DNA of 64,000 nucleotides from assembly GCA_037447655.1 (NCBI GenBank), contig JBBHKE010001359.1:16294-80293 (forward strand). Reading direction: 5' to 3'. This document shows, piece by piece, positions 52,222 through 63,874 of the stretch. Origin of the DNA: Zygnema cylindricum. Its lineage: Eukaryota; Streptophyta; Zygnematophyceae; Zygnematales; Zygnemataceae. Position 1 is the first letter of the stretch. Every line of letters starts with the position of its first letter. The translations under genes and the position numbers were made by a program. The notes beneath the pieces are model-generated. The model worked only from the letters and a program-made list of their open reading frames with translations, was not told where the DNA came from and did not search any database.

Positions 52222-54907
52222 CTCCCTTTATTTTCTAGTCACTTTTACGTTTAAGTCTACACTTCTCTCTTCAAAAAAATAATTTAGGAGAAGGCACAGG
52301 CTTTGTCATCATGTCTGCCACCATCTCACTGTCTGGTCTATATTTTAGACTTTTTATTTTGTTCTCCACCTTTTCCCTAACAAAGCTAAGTCTGATATCC
52401 ATGTGCTTTGCTTTAAAGTGATGTTTGGGATTACCATCAATTGCAATTGCTGCTTGATTATCACAGAATATTTTCTAAATTCCATTCTTAAGATGCCCCA
52501 ATTCACCAAGCAAGGATTTGACCCACATCAATTCCTTCACAGCAGAGCAAGATGCTTTATACTCTGCCTTTATGGTGGACTAAGCAATGACCTTTTGTTG
52601 CTTACTTCTCCAGCAACAAGCACCATTCCCCACATACAACACATATCCAGATGTAAATCTTCGCATCGGAGCAACCTCATAGCTGGCATCACTCGAAGTG
52701 GTGATGTCAGTATTTTCCCCACCCAGATGGAGCCATAGATCCCCAGTTCCTATGAGATATTTGAGGACCCTCTTAGCTGCTTCCCAATCCATTTTGGTAG
52801 GAGCATTTAGACTCCTACTTAGCACTCCTATAGCTGCTGCCAGATCTCGTATGGTACAATTCATAAAATAAACCAGACTGGCCACTACCTGTCTGTATGC
52901 AATAGTCTGCATAAACTTCTTCTCTTCAAGACCTAGTTCATCATCTAGAATTAGGATGTCTCCTTCCTCACTCCCCTCACTTCCCTTCTTTAGATCCATG
53001 GGAGTTGTACAACTGTTGGCTTTGCCAATCTGAAATTTTTCCAACATGTTTCCAATTGCCTCTTCCTGAGTTAGTCTAATTATCATTTTTCCTCTATCTT
53101 TCTCTACTTCTATTCCGAGAATATATTTTGCCTCTCCAATATCTTTCATTTCAAATCTTCCTTTTCGATCTGTTTTTAGTTTGTTGATTTTCTTCATTGA
53201 CTTACTCAGAACAAGCAAATCATCAACATAAATTACAATAAAGATGACACCTTACTCATCTTCAAAAACATAAATTGAATGATCTGAACTGATCCGGATG
53301 TATCCTTGACCGGTAAGGAACTCATCAAGTTTCATGTTCCATTGTCTGGGCGCCTGTTTCAAACCATTGAGAGATTTGATGAGCCGGCATACCTTACTTT
53401 CCTCTCCTTGTTCCATGAATCCTTTCGGCTGACGCATGAAGATCTCCTCCTCTAGTTCTCCATGCAAGAAGGTTGTCTTAATGTCCATAAGGTGCACTTC
53501 CATGTCTTCTGCAGCTGCCAGACTGAGAAGAATCCGGACCAAGGGAAATTTGAGGACCGGAGCAAAGGTTTCTTCGTAGTCTATTTCCTCTTTCTGAGTA
53601 AAACCTTTTGCCACAAACCGAGCCTTATACCGTTTAATGGTATTGTCCAAATTCAGTTTTAATTTGAAAACCCACCTTCATCGAATTGGTTTTTGATCAG
53701 GTAGACAATCCACCAACTCCCATGTATCAGCCGCCATGATTGAAGCCATCTCTCCATTGATAGCCGCCTTCCAACGATTTCTTTCCGGGCAGTTCATTGC
53801 CTCTCCATATGATTGAGGTTCATCCGGGTGAGACAGTTTAGTTACCTTGTTGTTAACTTGTTTCTCTTAAATATTTTTGCTGCTTCTTCTCCCTCCCTCA
53901 AAATCTGCGGCCGGAATAGATGGTTCCCGTTGATTCTTTCGAATCACGACGGCTTCTCCCCTGTCCCTCGGATCCATATCCGTTTCCACCACGTCTTCCG
54001 CTTCAGGTATTGGTGTCATCGGTGTTTCCAAGTCTTTCACAGTTTGTTTTGAATCTGCAAGAATATTATCCTCTTGGAGACCTAGATAGTTAGGAAGATG
54101 AAAGTCATCAGAATTGTCTGACTCAAATGTGATTTTGACTTACTTTGAGGATTTGAAGGGATCTACCGACTTCCCTTCATCCATAGCTACCAAGTGCTTC
54201 ACTAGAATTATATCTTCTCTCTTTAGATCATACACTCTATACCCTTTTACATCTTCATCGTATCCCAACAAGTATCCGAGTTTCCCTTTTGGATCTAGTT
54301 TCCAGTTAGATTTATATGTATATAAACTGAAGACTTTACTACTAAAAACCTTAAAGTGAGATAGATCTGGTTTTTAGCCGGTCCATCTCTCATATGGAGT
54401 TTGGCTTTCTACCGCCGAAGTAAGTACTCTATTTTTCAAATAATTTGCACAATTCATAGCTTCGGCACAAAATCTTTTTACTATCCTTTTATTTGACAAC
54501 ATACTCCGGGCATTATCATTCAGTGTCCTATTCAATCTCTCGGCAACACCATTTTGTTCTCGGTTTTCCGAAAATGTCTTTCGATGTTGCAAACCTTCCT
54601 CTCTTAAGAACTCCTCAAACTGATTGGAGGTATATTCCCCTCCATTTTCACTTCTTAATCTCTTTATTGAGGTCTCGTGAAGCTTCTCGGCCCATATCTT
54701 ATATTGTTTGAAATACTCTGGAGTTTTTGATTTGTTTGTCAAAAAATATTCCCGAGAGTACCGAGACCAATCATCGGTAATGGTTAACTTAAATCTTTTC
54801 CCTCCGGGTGATGGCACTCTTGTTGGTCCCCAAATGTCCGTGTGTACCAAATTAAGAAATTTTTCTCCTTTATAGGTTGCTTCCTTTGGAAATGGTAATC
54901 TATGTGG
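52222..54907 (-). pseudogene. Copia C deleted interior: integrase (partial), RT, RNase H
   Basis: Integrase starts abruptly after the LTR (HRLPFPKEATYKGEKFLNL) and has HTDIWGP and RSENGGEY, where Glu replaces the second catalytic Asp. RT (53650-53252) ends at a stop after FEDE; YVDD lies just downstream. RNase H is at 53218-52580 (SSDASYEVAPMRR). The segment is ~99% identical to 55951-58635 with a fixed offset of 3729 bp. Confidence 0.85.
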
Positions 54908-55950
54908 TGTAACTCTGAGACCTCCATAGGACCTCAGAGTAGGCAGCTCACACGAAGCCTCTAGGATATCCCTGTCTCCTTTGTGTTTCAGCAAGAATAA
55001 CTGCCACCCTGGCAGACCAAAACTCTGACCACCTTCACCCTTGTAAAGGCAAGACTCCCTTGAGTCTATAGCAAAAAGAATCTCTGAATTTGCTCCCCTG
55101 AGCAATAAGTTATGAAGGGTCAAAGTTGACCTTTTGTACAGAAGCTCTCTGGGAGAGAGGGTCCAATCTATCAAATTTTTCTAAGTCCTATCTCTCTCTA
55201 AACTCTATCTACTGAATTACGGCACCAATCATAATAGTGTATCGTACATAAGGTACAAGTGTCGATGTACTTTATGTACGGATATTGTACGACATGGCCA
55301 ACAAGTCGACACATGCCATTTATGGATTCGTTCTTGGAATCCCAAGAGATGTCGCAATCCAATGTGATTTTGCCACGTGGCAATTGAAATTACGTCAACC
55401 GCAAACCGCCGAAAACCTATTCCATGATCTCGGCATGCTTCGTGGCCGTCCGATTAAGCCGGATTACAATCGTGACCGTCATAAATACTTCCGCAGTATT
55501 TGTTTCGCTTTCTAAACAAAATGCGCAATATTCGTTTTGGATTTTTCGTACGCCGTACTTTACAAACTGTGTCTATGTTTAAAGATCCGTTAAATGAAAT
55601 AGACTACGTGTTAACATTTAAATACCTATCAAACTATATATCTTCAAGCATGATGGCAGACTAAATGGCTAAGGCTACAGGCTAAGTTGACGGGCGGTAG
55701 GTACCAGGTTCAAACCCTAGGTCCGTCAATTTACATTTTAGTAAATCTACCAAAATCTACAACCCGTAACTCTATCTCTAATCAGCATAGGCAGCCATGG
55801 CTCTAGCTCCCTCTTCAACCTTCAGTGACTACGACAAGTGTGGGAGCTGAAGAGAGAAGTTAGAGGCAGACTGCCTCTGCTTCTTTTCCTCCTCATTTTA
55901 GATCAATTAAGAAACCTAGAAAATACACAAAAAAACTTTTAATTTCAACA
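54908..55950 (-). repeat. Copia C central LTR (1043 bp)
   Basis: It starts (minus) TGTTGAAATTAAAAG and ends AGAGTTACA. It differs strongly from the outer LTRs except in the first ~65 bp. The tRNA-like block at 55660-55740 (+) has the best boxes here: TGGCTAAGG (A), GGTTCAAACC (B) and TTTT. The U3 hairpin is at 55801-55865 and the junction hairpin at 54912-54940. Confidence 0.85.
55660..55740 (+). ncRNA. tRNA-like Pol III unit candidate in copia C central LTR
   Basis: A-box match TGGCTAAGG at 55667-55675, B-box match GGTTCAAACC at 55708-55717, and a T4 run at 55737-55740 inside a small hairpin (TTTAC/GTAAA). It is antisense to the element. Expression is not shown. Confidence 0.45.
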
Positions 55951-58102
55951 CTCCCTTTATTTTCTAGTCACTTTTACGTTTAAGTCTATACTTCTCTCTT
56001 CAAAAAAATAATTTAGGAGAAGGCACAGGCTTTGTCATCATGTCTGCCACCATCTCACTGTCTGGTCTATATTTTAGACTTTTTATTTTGTTCTCCACCT
56101 TTTCCCTAACAAAGCTAAGTCTGATATCCATGTGCTTTGCTTTAAAGTGATGTTTGGGATTACCATCAATTGCAATTGCTGCTTGATTATCACAGAATAT
56201 TTTCTAAATTCCATTCTTAAGATGCCCCAATTCACCAAGCAAGGATTTGACCCACATCAATTCCTTCACAGCAGAGCAAGATGCTTTATACTCTGCCTTT
56301 ATGGTGGACTAAGCAATGACCTTTTGTTGCTTACTTCTCCAGCAACAAGCACCATTCCCCACATACAACACATATCCAGATGTAAATCTTCGCATCGGAG
56401 CAACCTCATAGCTGGCATCACTCGAAGTGGTGATGTCAGTATTTTCCCCACCCAGATGGAGCCATAGATCCCCAGTTCCTATGAGATATTTGAGGACCCT
56501 CTTAGCTGCTTCCCAATCCATTTTGGTAGGAGCATTTAGACTCCTACTTAGCACTCCTATAGCTGCTGCCAGATCTCGTATGGTACAATTCATAAAATAA
56601 ACCAGACTGGCCACTACCTGTCTGTATGCAATAGTCTGCATAAACTTCTTCTCTTCAAGACCTAGTTCATCATCTAGAATTAGGATGTCTCCTTCCTCAC
56701 TCCCCTCACTTCCCTTCTTTAGATCCATGGGAGTTGTACAACTGTTGGCTTTGCCAATCTGAAATTTTTCCAACATGTTTCCAATTGCCTCTTCCTGAGT
56801 TAGTCTAATTATCATTTTTCCTCTATCTTTCTCTACTTCTATTCCGAGAATATATTTTGCCTCTCCAATATCTTTCATTTCAAATCTTCCTTTTCGATCT
56901 GTTTTTAGTTTGTTGATTTTCTTCATTGACTTACTCAGAACAAGCAAATCATCAACATAAATTACAATAAAGATGACACCTTACTCATCTTCAAAAACAT
57001 AAATTGAATGATCTGAACTGATCCGGATGTATCCTTGACCGGTAAGGAACTCATCAAGTTTCATGTTCCATTGTCTGGGCGCCTGTTTCAAACCATTGAG
57101 AGATTTGATGAGCCGGCATACCTTACTTTCCTCTCCTTGTTCCATGAATCCTTTCGGCTGACGCATGAAGATCTCCTCCTCTAGTTCTCCATGCAAGAAG
57201 GTTGTCTTAATGTCAATAAAGTGTACTTCCATGTCTTCTGCAGCTGCCAGACTGAGAAGAATCCGGACCGAGGGAAATTTGAGGACCGGAGCAAAGGTTT
57301 CTTCGTAGTCTATTTCCTCTTTCTGAGTAAAACCTTTTGCCACAAACCGAGCCTTATACCGTTTAATGGTATTGTCCGGATTCAGTTTTAATTTGAAAAC
57401 CCACCTACATCGAATTGGTTTTTGATCAGGTAGACAATCCACCAACTCCCATGTATCAGCCGCCATGATTGAAGCCATCTCTCCATTGATAGCCGCCTTC
57501 CAACGATTTCTTTCCGGGCAGTTCATTGCCTCTCCATATGATTGAGGTTCATCCGGGTGAGACAGTTTAGTTACCTTGTTGTTAACTTGTTTCTCTTAAA
57601 TATTTTTGCTGCTTCTTCTCCCTCCCTCAAAATCTGCGGCCGGAATAGATGGTTCCCGTTGATTCTTTCGAATCACTACGGCTTCTCCCCTGTCCCTCGG
57701 ATCCATATCCGTTTCCACCACGTCTTCCGCTTTAGGTATTGGTGTCATCGGTGTTTCCAAGTCTTTCACAGTTTGTTTTGAATCTGCAAGAATATCATCC
57801 TCTTCGAGACCTAGATAGTTAGGAAGATGAAAGTCATCAGAATTGTCTGACTCAAATGTGATTCTGACTTACTTTGAGGATTTGAAGGGATCTACGGACT
57901 TCCCTTCATCCATAGCTACCAAGTGCTTCACTAGAATTATATCTTCTCTCTTTAGATCATACACTCTATACGCTTTTACATCTTCATCGTATCCCAACAA
58001 GTATCCGAGTTTCCCTTTTGGATCTAGTTTCCAGTTAGATTTATATGTATCTAAAATGAAGACTTTACTACTGAAAACCTTAGAGTGAGATAGATCTGTT
58101 TT
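55951..58102 (-). pseudogene. Copia C full interior: integrase end, RT, RNase H
   Basis: Minus-strand RT frame 57526-56981 ([59 protein letters not shown]) stops after FEDE, as in the deleted copy. YVDD follows, then RNase H at 56947-56309. Both interiors share the same stops, so the duplication came after the damage. Confidence 0.85.
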
Positions 58103-59161
58103 TTAGCCGGTCCATCTCTCATATGGAGTTTGGCTTTCTACCGCCGAAGTAAGTACTCTATTTTTCAAATAATTTGCACAATTCATAGCTTCGCCACAAA
58201 ATCTTTTTACTATCCTTTTATTTGACAACATACTCCGGGCATTATCATTCAGTGTCCTATTCAATCTCTCGGCAACACCATTTTGTTCTCGGTTTTCCGA
58301 AAATGTCTTTCGATGTTGCAAACCTTCCTCTCTTAAGAACTCCTCAAACTGATTGGGGGTATATTCCCCTCCATTTTCACTTCTTAATCTCTTTATTGAG
58401 GTCTCGTGAAGCTTCTCGGCCCATATCTTATATTGTTTGAAATACTCCGGAGTTTTTGATTTGTTTGTCAAAAAATATTCCCGAGAGTACCGAGACTAAT
58501 CATCGGTAATGGTTAACTTAAATCTTTTCCCTCCGGGTGATGGCACTCTTGTTGGTCCCCAAATGTCCGTGTGTACCAAATTAAGAAATTTTTCTCCTTT
58601 ATAGGTTGCTTCCTTTGGAAATGGTAATCTATGTGCTTTACCTTGAGCACACCCACTGCAATCACTTAAATTCTCATTTTCCCCAAAGCATATCTCTTCA
58701 ACCACTCCCATCTTTTTCATTTCTTTTAGCTTTTCTAGATTCACATGTCGAAGTCTCTTATACCACAACATAATATTATTAACACCAACATAGTAGAGTT
58801 TGAGTTTTTCATTTCTTAAAGCAAGCTTGAACATTCCTTGGCTACCTTTCTCAGCAGTGAAGTACACATCTTCCCCAAAGCTAGCTGTAAAAACTCATTT
58901 TCTGGTGCTAGTTTCAGAACCTTTATAATCTAATTCACATGTAGAGATAAGGTTTTTGTTTAACTGCGGAATAAATAATACATCGGAGAATATAACTATT
59001 GAGGATTTCCCTTCCACTATGACTTTCAGATCTACCGATCCTACATAAGTAGTGGTAACTACCCTCCCATCCCCATATTGAATCTCTATTGTAGGATTCT
59101 TTCTCAGCTTAGTGAACATATGCTTATCCTTGCACATTTGCATGGAGGCACCTGAATCCAC
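58103..59161 (-). pseudogene. Copia C protease and integrase, broken
   Basis: Protease at 59161-58895 has an intact DSGAS motif (MDSGASMQMCKDKHMFTKLR). A stop follows STRK. 58867-58496 carries the zinc finger (WYKRLRHVN, in which the first His of the usual WHKRLGH is Tyr; CSGC) and HTDIWGP. 58471-58103 has RSENGGEY and REQNGVAERLNRTL. Asp-to-Glu in the core and His-to-Tyr in the finger suggest loss of function before the stops. Confidence 0.82.
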
Positions 59162-59295
59162 GACCCAACCCCTTCAACTTTCAGTCCACCGAAAGCACAT
59201 TTCTACTTCCGCGGAATTTCGACATCTGTCTTTGCCACCAACTCCTCATCCAAAAGAAGTTCGTCATCCTCCTCATCGGATTCCTCCTCAAGTAC

Positions 59296-60321
59296 TTATG
59301 CAAGAAGTGCCTTTTTCTTCCCTCGTGGCTGACCCTTGGTCTGCCCCATCTTTATCCGAAGCTCGGTCAGTTTGGTACATTCCGCCATGTAATGCCCGCG
59401 TTTCTTGCAGAAATGACAAAGCCCCTTATGTCCCCTTGTTTCGAACTCATCGGATTGATTTTTTTGGTCTTCCCCTCCATAACTTTCAAGGGGTTTTCGT
59501 GAATCTTTGTTTCTCCATCTTGCTCCGGCCGCCAAGGCTTGTCCATTCTTAACTCCTCTCCGAATTTCGATTGTATTCTCTCGGACTAGGATCATACCAA
59601 CTACTGAATTCCACATCCACCTGGAGTCAAGCAGATCCTGTACCCGGTTTACAATGTTCTCATACTCATAGGGTAGTTTCATGAGTAAGTAGTGAGCCTT
59701 TGCCTTCTTTGTTTCTGCTTTTCCGGCACACTCTAACTCTATAAAGAGTATAGCTAGCTCATTGCAGAAATCAAGCATCTTCTCTCTTTTGTGAAAGTAT
59801 CCATTGATCTTTTGCTCTGCCAGCTTATGTTCAATAATCGCATCGCTCTGGTACATATCTATAAGCGCAACCCACAGTTCGGATGCCCTTTTAACTTGCA
59901 AATGAGGACCTGCGAGTCCTTGTGTGAGATGACGGAGGATAAAGTGCTTGGCCGCCATGTTGTTGTAGTCCCAAGTATCGATGTCATTCTCCTCATTCCT
60001 TGGAATATGAGACATGAAAACAAAACCGGTTGCTATAGGTGTGGTTTTCTATTTTTCTTTCCCCTTTTCTATCACGATGTTTTCTCCGTCTTCTGAGTAC
60101 TCTAATGGCAGTGGATATGGTTTCCTAGCAAATCTGCTTCCTCCGAACCCTGGAGAGATAGTAGGACCGGGTGGACGCTTTACTCGCCCACTCACTATTC
60201 CCCAAAATATTTTCTCACATAGGGCTCATATCATCATACTCTCCCGAGAGACGAACCCATTCCCATTGAATGTGGGCACCCTAGAGGGTGGGCCCATAAC
60301 CTGTGACTTTGAGACCTCCAT
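59296..60321 (-). pseudogene. Copia C gag
   Basis: ATG at 60321 lies in the 5' LTR loop. The frame reads MEVSKSQVMGPPSRVPTFNG through the primer-binding site. A stop and a shift follow. The main frame 60015-59296 carries the gag core (NNMAAKHFILRHLTQGLAG, LLMKLPYEYENIVNRVQDL) and a zinc knuckle (CHFCKKRGHYMAEC). It would encode the capsid/nucleocapsid precursor if intact. Confidence 0.85.
60287..60301 (-). other. Copia C primer-binding site (half tRNA-iMet)
   Basis: On the minus strand GGTTATGGGCCCACC directly follows the LTR end AAAGTCACA. Confidence 0.75.
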
Positions 60322-61146
60322 TTGTACTAAGAGTAGGCAGCTCACCAAAAACACCTAGGATAGCCTCAATCCCTTAGTGTTTGTATGAGTATTATTGACA
60401 CCCTAACAGAATACACTGACCAGACCTCACCCCTTAGGAGAGCAGACTCCCCTAAGTCTACTACAAAAAGAGTCCTTGAATTTGCTCCGCTGAGCAGTAA
60501 ATTATCAATAGTCAAAGATAACCTTTTATACAAAAGCACTATGGGAGAGAGGCGGCTACTTCTAATTCTCCTAAGTCCTAAACCCCTCTCTGATCCCTCT
60601 ACTAATGTAGTACGGAGCCAATCTAATCACTATACAGTAAAGAAAGGTACTTGGCCCGGAGTATTTTCTGTACGGCTATTGTACGACATGGCTAATAAGA
60701 CGACGCTTGCCATATCCGAGTTTGCCATGGTATGTTCCGAAGATGCCACTATCCAATGTCATGTTGCCGCGTGTCACCCGATGTGGTTGTGACCGCAAAC
60801 CGCCAAATCGTCCATTCCGCGAAGCCAACTTCTTCCTCTGTCGTCCAATTGATATCGGCCTTAATTCATGGCAGTTAAAAATACAAGTGGTATTTCCAAC
60901 GTAACTCTATCTAATAATCTCTATGTGATTGTGGTTTGTTCGTCAGTTAAATGAACTTCTATATTTTCATATTGGTAAGTAGTTAATGTTCCCTTTATAC
61001 TTCAACACAACTACTAGGCAACATGGTAACGATACTAAGCTACTTAGACAAACGGTAGGTACCAAGATCAAATCCTGGGTCCGTCAACCTTTTTGGTAAG
61101 TTTCCCAAAAAGGTTGCCTTCTGACTCTATGAGAAGCATAGGCAGC
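60302..61146 (-). repeat. Copia C 5' LTR, its first part displaced by copia D
   Basis: It matches the left LTR along its length up to GAGAAGCATAGGCAGC, where copia D begins. The missing U3 start, with the hairpin, should lie beyond copia D outside the window. TATAAAAGG (minus) and the tRNA-like block with T5 at 61090-61094 are present. Confidence 0.8.
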
Positions 61147-62153
61147 TGCAATTTTGTGTCCTCCATTGGACTACAGAATTCTGTAAGCCTCTAGATTGTT
61201 ATTAACTAACCCACTTCTAATGGCAACCACTGCTACCCTAGCAGACAAGCAAAAAATCTGACTACACCCTTGTGCAGCCTAGACTCCCCTAATTTCGTAG
61301 GAAAAAGAATCTCTGAAAACGCCTAACCAAGCGATAAGTTATGAGCCGGGAAAAATGCCAATTTTATACAAAGCTCTCTTAGAGAGAGGTGATTGTCTAC
61401 CAAATTTCCTAAGTCATAAACTCCTCTCACAGCCCCTATCTACTGAAATACGAACTAATCACATGACTGTAAAGTACAATTAGGTACTACGACCGATGTC
61501 CTTTCTGTACGGCATGTGTACGACAAGGCCACTAAGTGGACGCGTGTAACTTTTCAACTCGTCCGTACATTCTTTGGAATTCCCGCGACTGAATGTCATC
61601 CTTCCACGCGACGCCAAGTCATGCCACGTCTATAAAAGCCAAAGTGACCATTCTGCGATCTCGGTGATGATATATGCCGCCGGATTAAATCCGACATTAA
61701 ATATCGGCAGTCGAAACAAATGTCCGATTCATTTGTTTCGTGCAAAATGACGTTCGCACTAAACTTTAACAAGTTCTATGTTCTTTCTTTTTAAATTCCA
61801 GTTAATTGATTTCAGTACCATGCAATAGTTGAAATAAATATCGAACCCTATATTTCCTAACGGACTTATACGACAGACTGGTTAGAGCTAACGGCTACGC
61901 TGCGCTCTGCCGGTCGGAGGTTCGAGTTCTACCGGACTCAACCTTTTGTTGAGAGTGACTTAAGTCACTCTTTAGTCTTGCCTGCTGAGCTAGGACAGCC
62001 TTGGCTCAACCACCCTCTCTATTCCTCAATGAAGACAACAAGTATGGTGGGTAGAGACAGGAGGTGGAGGCAGGTTGTCCGCCTTTTTCTTTTCCTTTTT
62101 GTACTGAACTATTTAGACCTAGAAAATACCACATAAATCTAATAATTTTAACA
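61147..62153 (-). repeat. Copia D 3' LTR (1007 bp)
   Basis: It ends (minus) ACACAAAATTGCA, as in copia B, and starts TGTTAAAATTATTAG next to the purine tract AAGGGGAG. TATAAAATTGG (minus) lies near 61370. The U3 hairpin region (about 62000-62070) is decayed. The tRNA-like block is at 61869-61947. Confidence 0.85.
61869..61947 (+). ncRNA. tRNA-like Pol III unit candidate in copia D LTR
   Basis: A-box-like TGGTTAGAGC at 61879-61888, B-box-like GGTTCGAGTT at 61919-61928, TTTT at 61944-61947. Antisense to the element, as in copia B. Confidence 0.42.
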
Positions 62154-62169
62154 CTCCCCTTATTTTCTA

Positions 62170-62963
62170 GTCTAACTTTAACTTCAATTTTAACCCACAC
62201 TTTTCTTTGCAATATTTTAAGTTGGGTGAAGGCACCGGTTTTGTCATTATATCATCCACCATTTCCTTTTCAGATCTATATACAAGATTCACAATCTTAT
62301 TTTCAACTTTTTCTCTTTCAAAACTCAATCATATGTCTATATGTTTAGCCTTAAATGATGTTTTCGATTAGCTGCTATTGCAATGGCAGCTTGATTATCA
62401 CAAAACACTTCATGCACTCCCTCTTTCATATACCCCAGTTCTTGCAACAAATACTTGACCCACAACAACTCTTTCACAGCAGAACAAGAGGCCATGTACT
62501 GAGCCTCCATAGTAGACTGAGCAACCACCTTTTGTTGCTTACTGCTCCAGTAGCAAGAACCTTCCCCAACATACAACACATACCCAGAAGTGCATCTTCT
62601 CATAGGTGCGTCCCCATAACTAGCATCACTCGAAGTAGTGATGTCAGTGTGCTCCCATCCCAAATGCAACCATAACTCTCTTGTTCCCACCAGATATCGC
62701 ATGACTCTCTTGGCTGCCTCCCAATCTCTCTTCCTAGGATCATTAAGACTCTTACTGAGTACTCCAACTGTTGCCGCTATGTCTAGCCTGGTACTGTTCA
62801 TAAAATAGATTAAACTTCCTACGACCTGTCTATAAGGAATAGACTTCATAAACTCTCTCTCCTCAGGGCTCATCTGATCATCTAAGATTATCACTCCTCG
62901 TACACTCCCATCACTTACTTTTTTCAAGTCCATGGGAGTGGTACAATTGTTAGCATTTTCCAT
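62170..62963 (-). pseudogene. Copia D RNase H and connection domain
   Basis: Minus frame 62963-62337: MENANNCTTPMDLKKVSDGS, YRQVVGSLIYFMNSTRLDIA, SSDASYGDAPMRRCTSGYV and AQSTMEAQYMASCSAVKELL. A frameshift after AANRKHHLRL loses the last helix (KHMDIRLSF in copia B). Confidence 0.82.
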
Positions 62964-63075
62964 CTGGTCTCAAGCATATTACCTATTGCTTCTTTCTGAG
63001 TAAGTTTGATAATCTTCTTCGCCCTATCTTTTTCCATTTGAATCCGCAAAATATATCTCTCCTCCCCTAAATCCT

Positions 63076-63873
63076 TCATATCAAATATGCTTCTAAGATC
63101 TTTTTTAACTTATTGATCTTTTCCAAAGATTTACTCAGCACAAGTTGATCATCCACATAAATTGCAATAAAAATTACACCATTCTCATCTTCAAACATAT
63201 AGATAGAATGGTCAAAGCTGATACCGATATATCCCAGACCGGTGAGAAACTCATCTAGTTTTTTATTCCACTGTCGGGGAGCCTGCTTCATTCCATACAA
63301 GGACTTTATGAGCCTGCAGACTTTGCTCTCTTCTCCTTCCTCCACGAACCCCTCGGGTTGCCTTATGAAAATTTCTTCTTCTAACTCACCATTAAAAAAA
63401 GTAGTCTTAATGTCCATCTGGTGTATTTCCATGTCTTTCGCTGCTGCCAGACCGAGGAGAAGCCTTACTGATGGGAAACGAACAACTGGAGCAAAGGTCT
63501 CCTCATAGTCAATCCCTTCCTTTTGGGTGAACCCCTTCGCTACCAATCGAGCCTTATATCTCTCAATGGTATTATCTGGGTTCAATTTTAGTTTAAATAC
63601 CCATTTACAGACAATAGGTTTTCGTTCTGGAGGACAATCCGCTAGTTTCCAAGTATTTGCTTCCATGATGGAGGCCATCTCATCATTTATGGCACTAATC
63701 CATCTTTCTTTTTGTGGACTATACACTCCCTCCGAGTTAGATTGAGGCTCATCTGGGTGAGATAGCTTATTTACCTTATGAGCGACCTGTTTTTCTTGTA
63801 TCCTTTTGCTACTATTTCTCCCACGCTCAAACTCCAATGCTGGAATGGATGGAAGTCTTGGATTTCTCCTCAC
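63076..63873 (-). pseudogene. Copia D reverse transcriptase
   Basis: An open 265-codon minus frame begins inside the integrase-RT linker (RRNPRLPSIPALEFERGRN). It covers the RT palm and fingers: [59 protein letters not shown] and IYVDDQLVLS. It frameshifts at ILEAYLI just before the MKDLGE motif. The catalytic YVDD is present. It is the best RT in the window but is cut at its 5' side. Confidence 0.85.
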
Positions 63874-63874
63874 T

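Larger units (their letters stand above)
51250..61146 (-). mobile_element. Copia element C, a three-LTR composite, minus strand
   Basis: Order on the minus strand: LTR (61146-60302, its start cut by copia D), gag-pol (60301-55951), LTR (55950-54908), internally deleted pol (54907-52222), LTR (52221-51250). The second interior lacks the primer-binding site, gag, protease and the integrase start. The two pol interiors are almost identical, whereas the central LTR differs clearly from the outer two. Confidence 0.85.
61147..63874 (-). mobile_element. Copia element D, same family as copia B, minus strand, 3' part
   Basis: 3' LTR 61147-62153, RNase H and RT. Protein similarity to copia B is very high. 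It is interrupted at 63875 by a plus-strand LTR, so its 5' part lies outside the window. It is inserted in the 5' LTR of copia C. Confidence 0.85.

Noticed and set aside
54374-55174. A novel 266-residue host protein joined to integrase
   Set aside because: The N-terminal half is the antisense-free read-through of the copia C central LTR; the rest is integrase, so it is an LTR-pol fusion frame.
60385-60904. Plus-strand frames in the copia C LTRs repeated at 51442-51887
   Set aside because: They are antisense LTR sequence; the two copies differ by stops and shifts and carry no protein motif.
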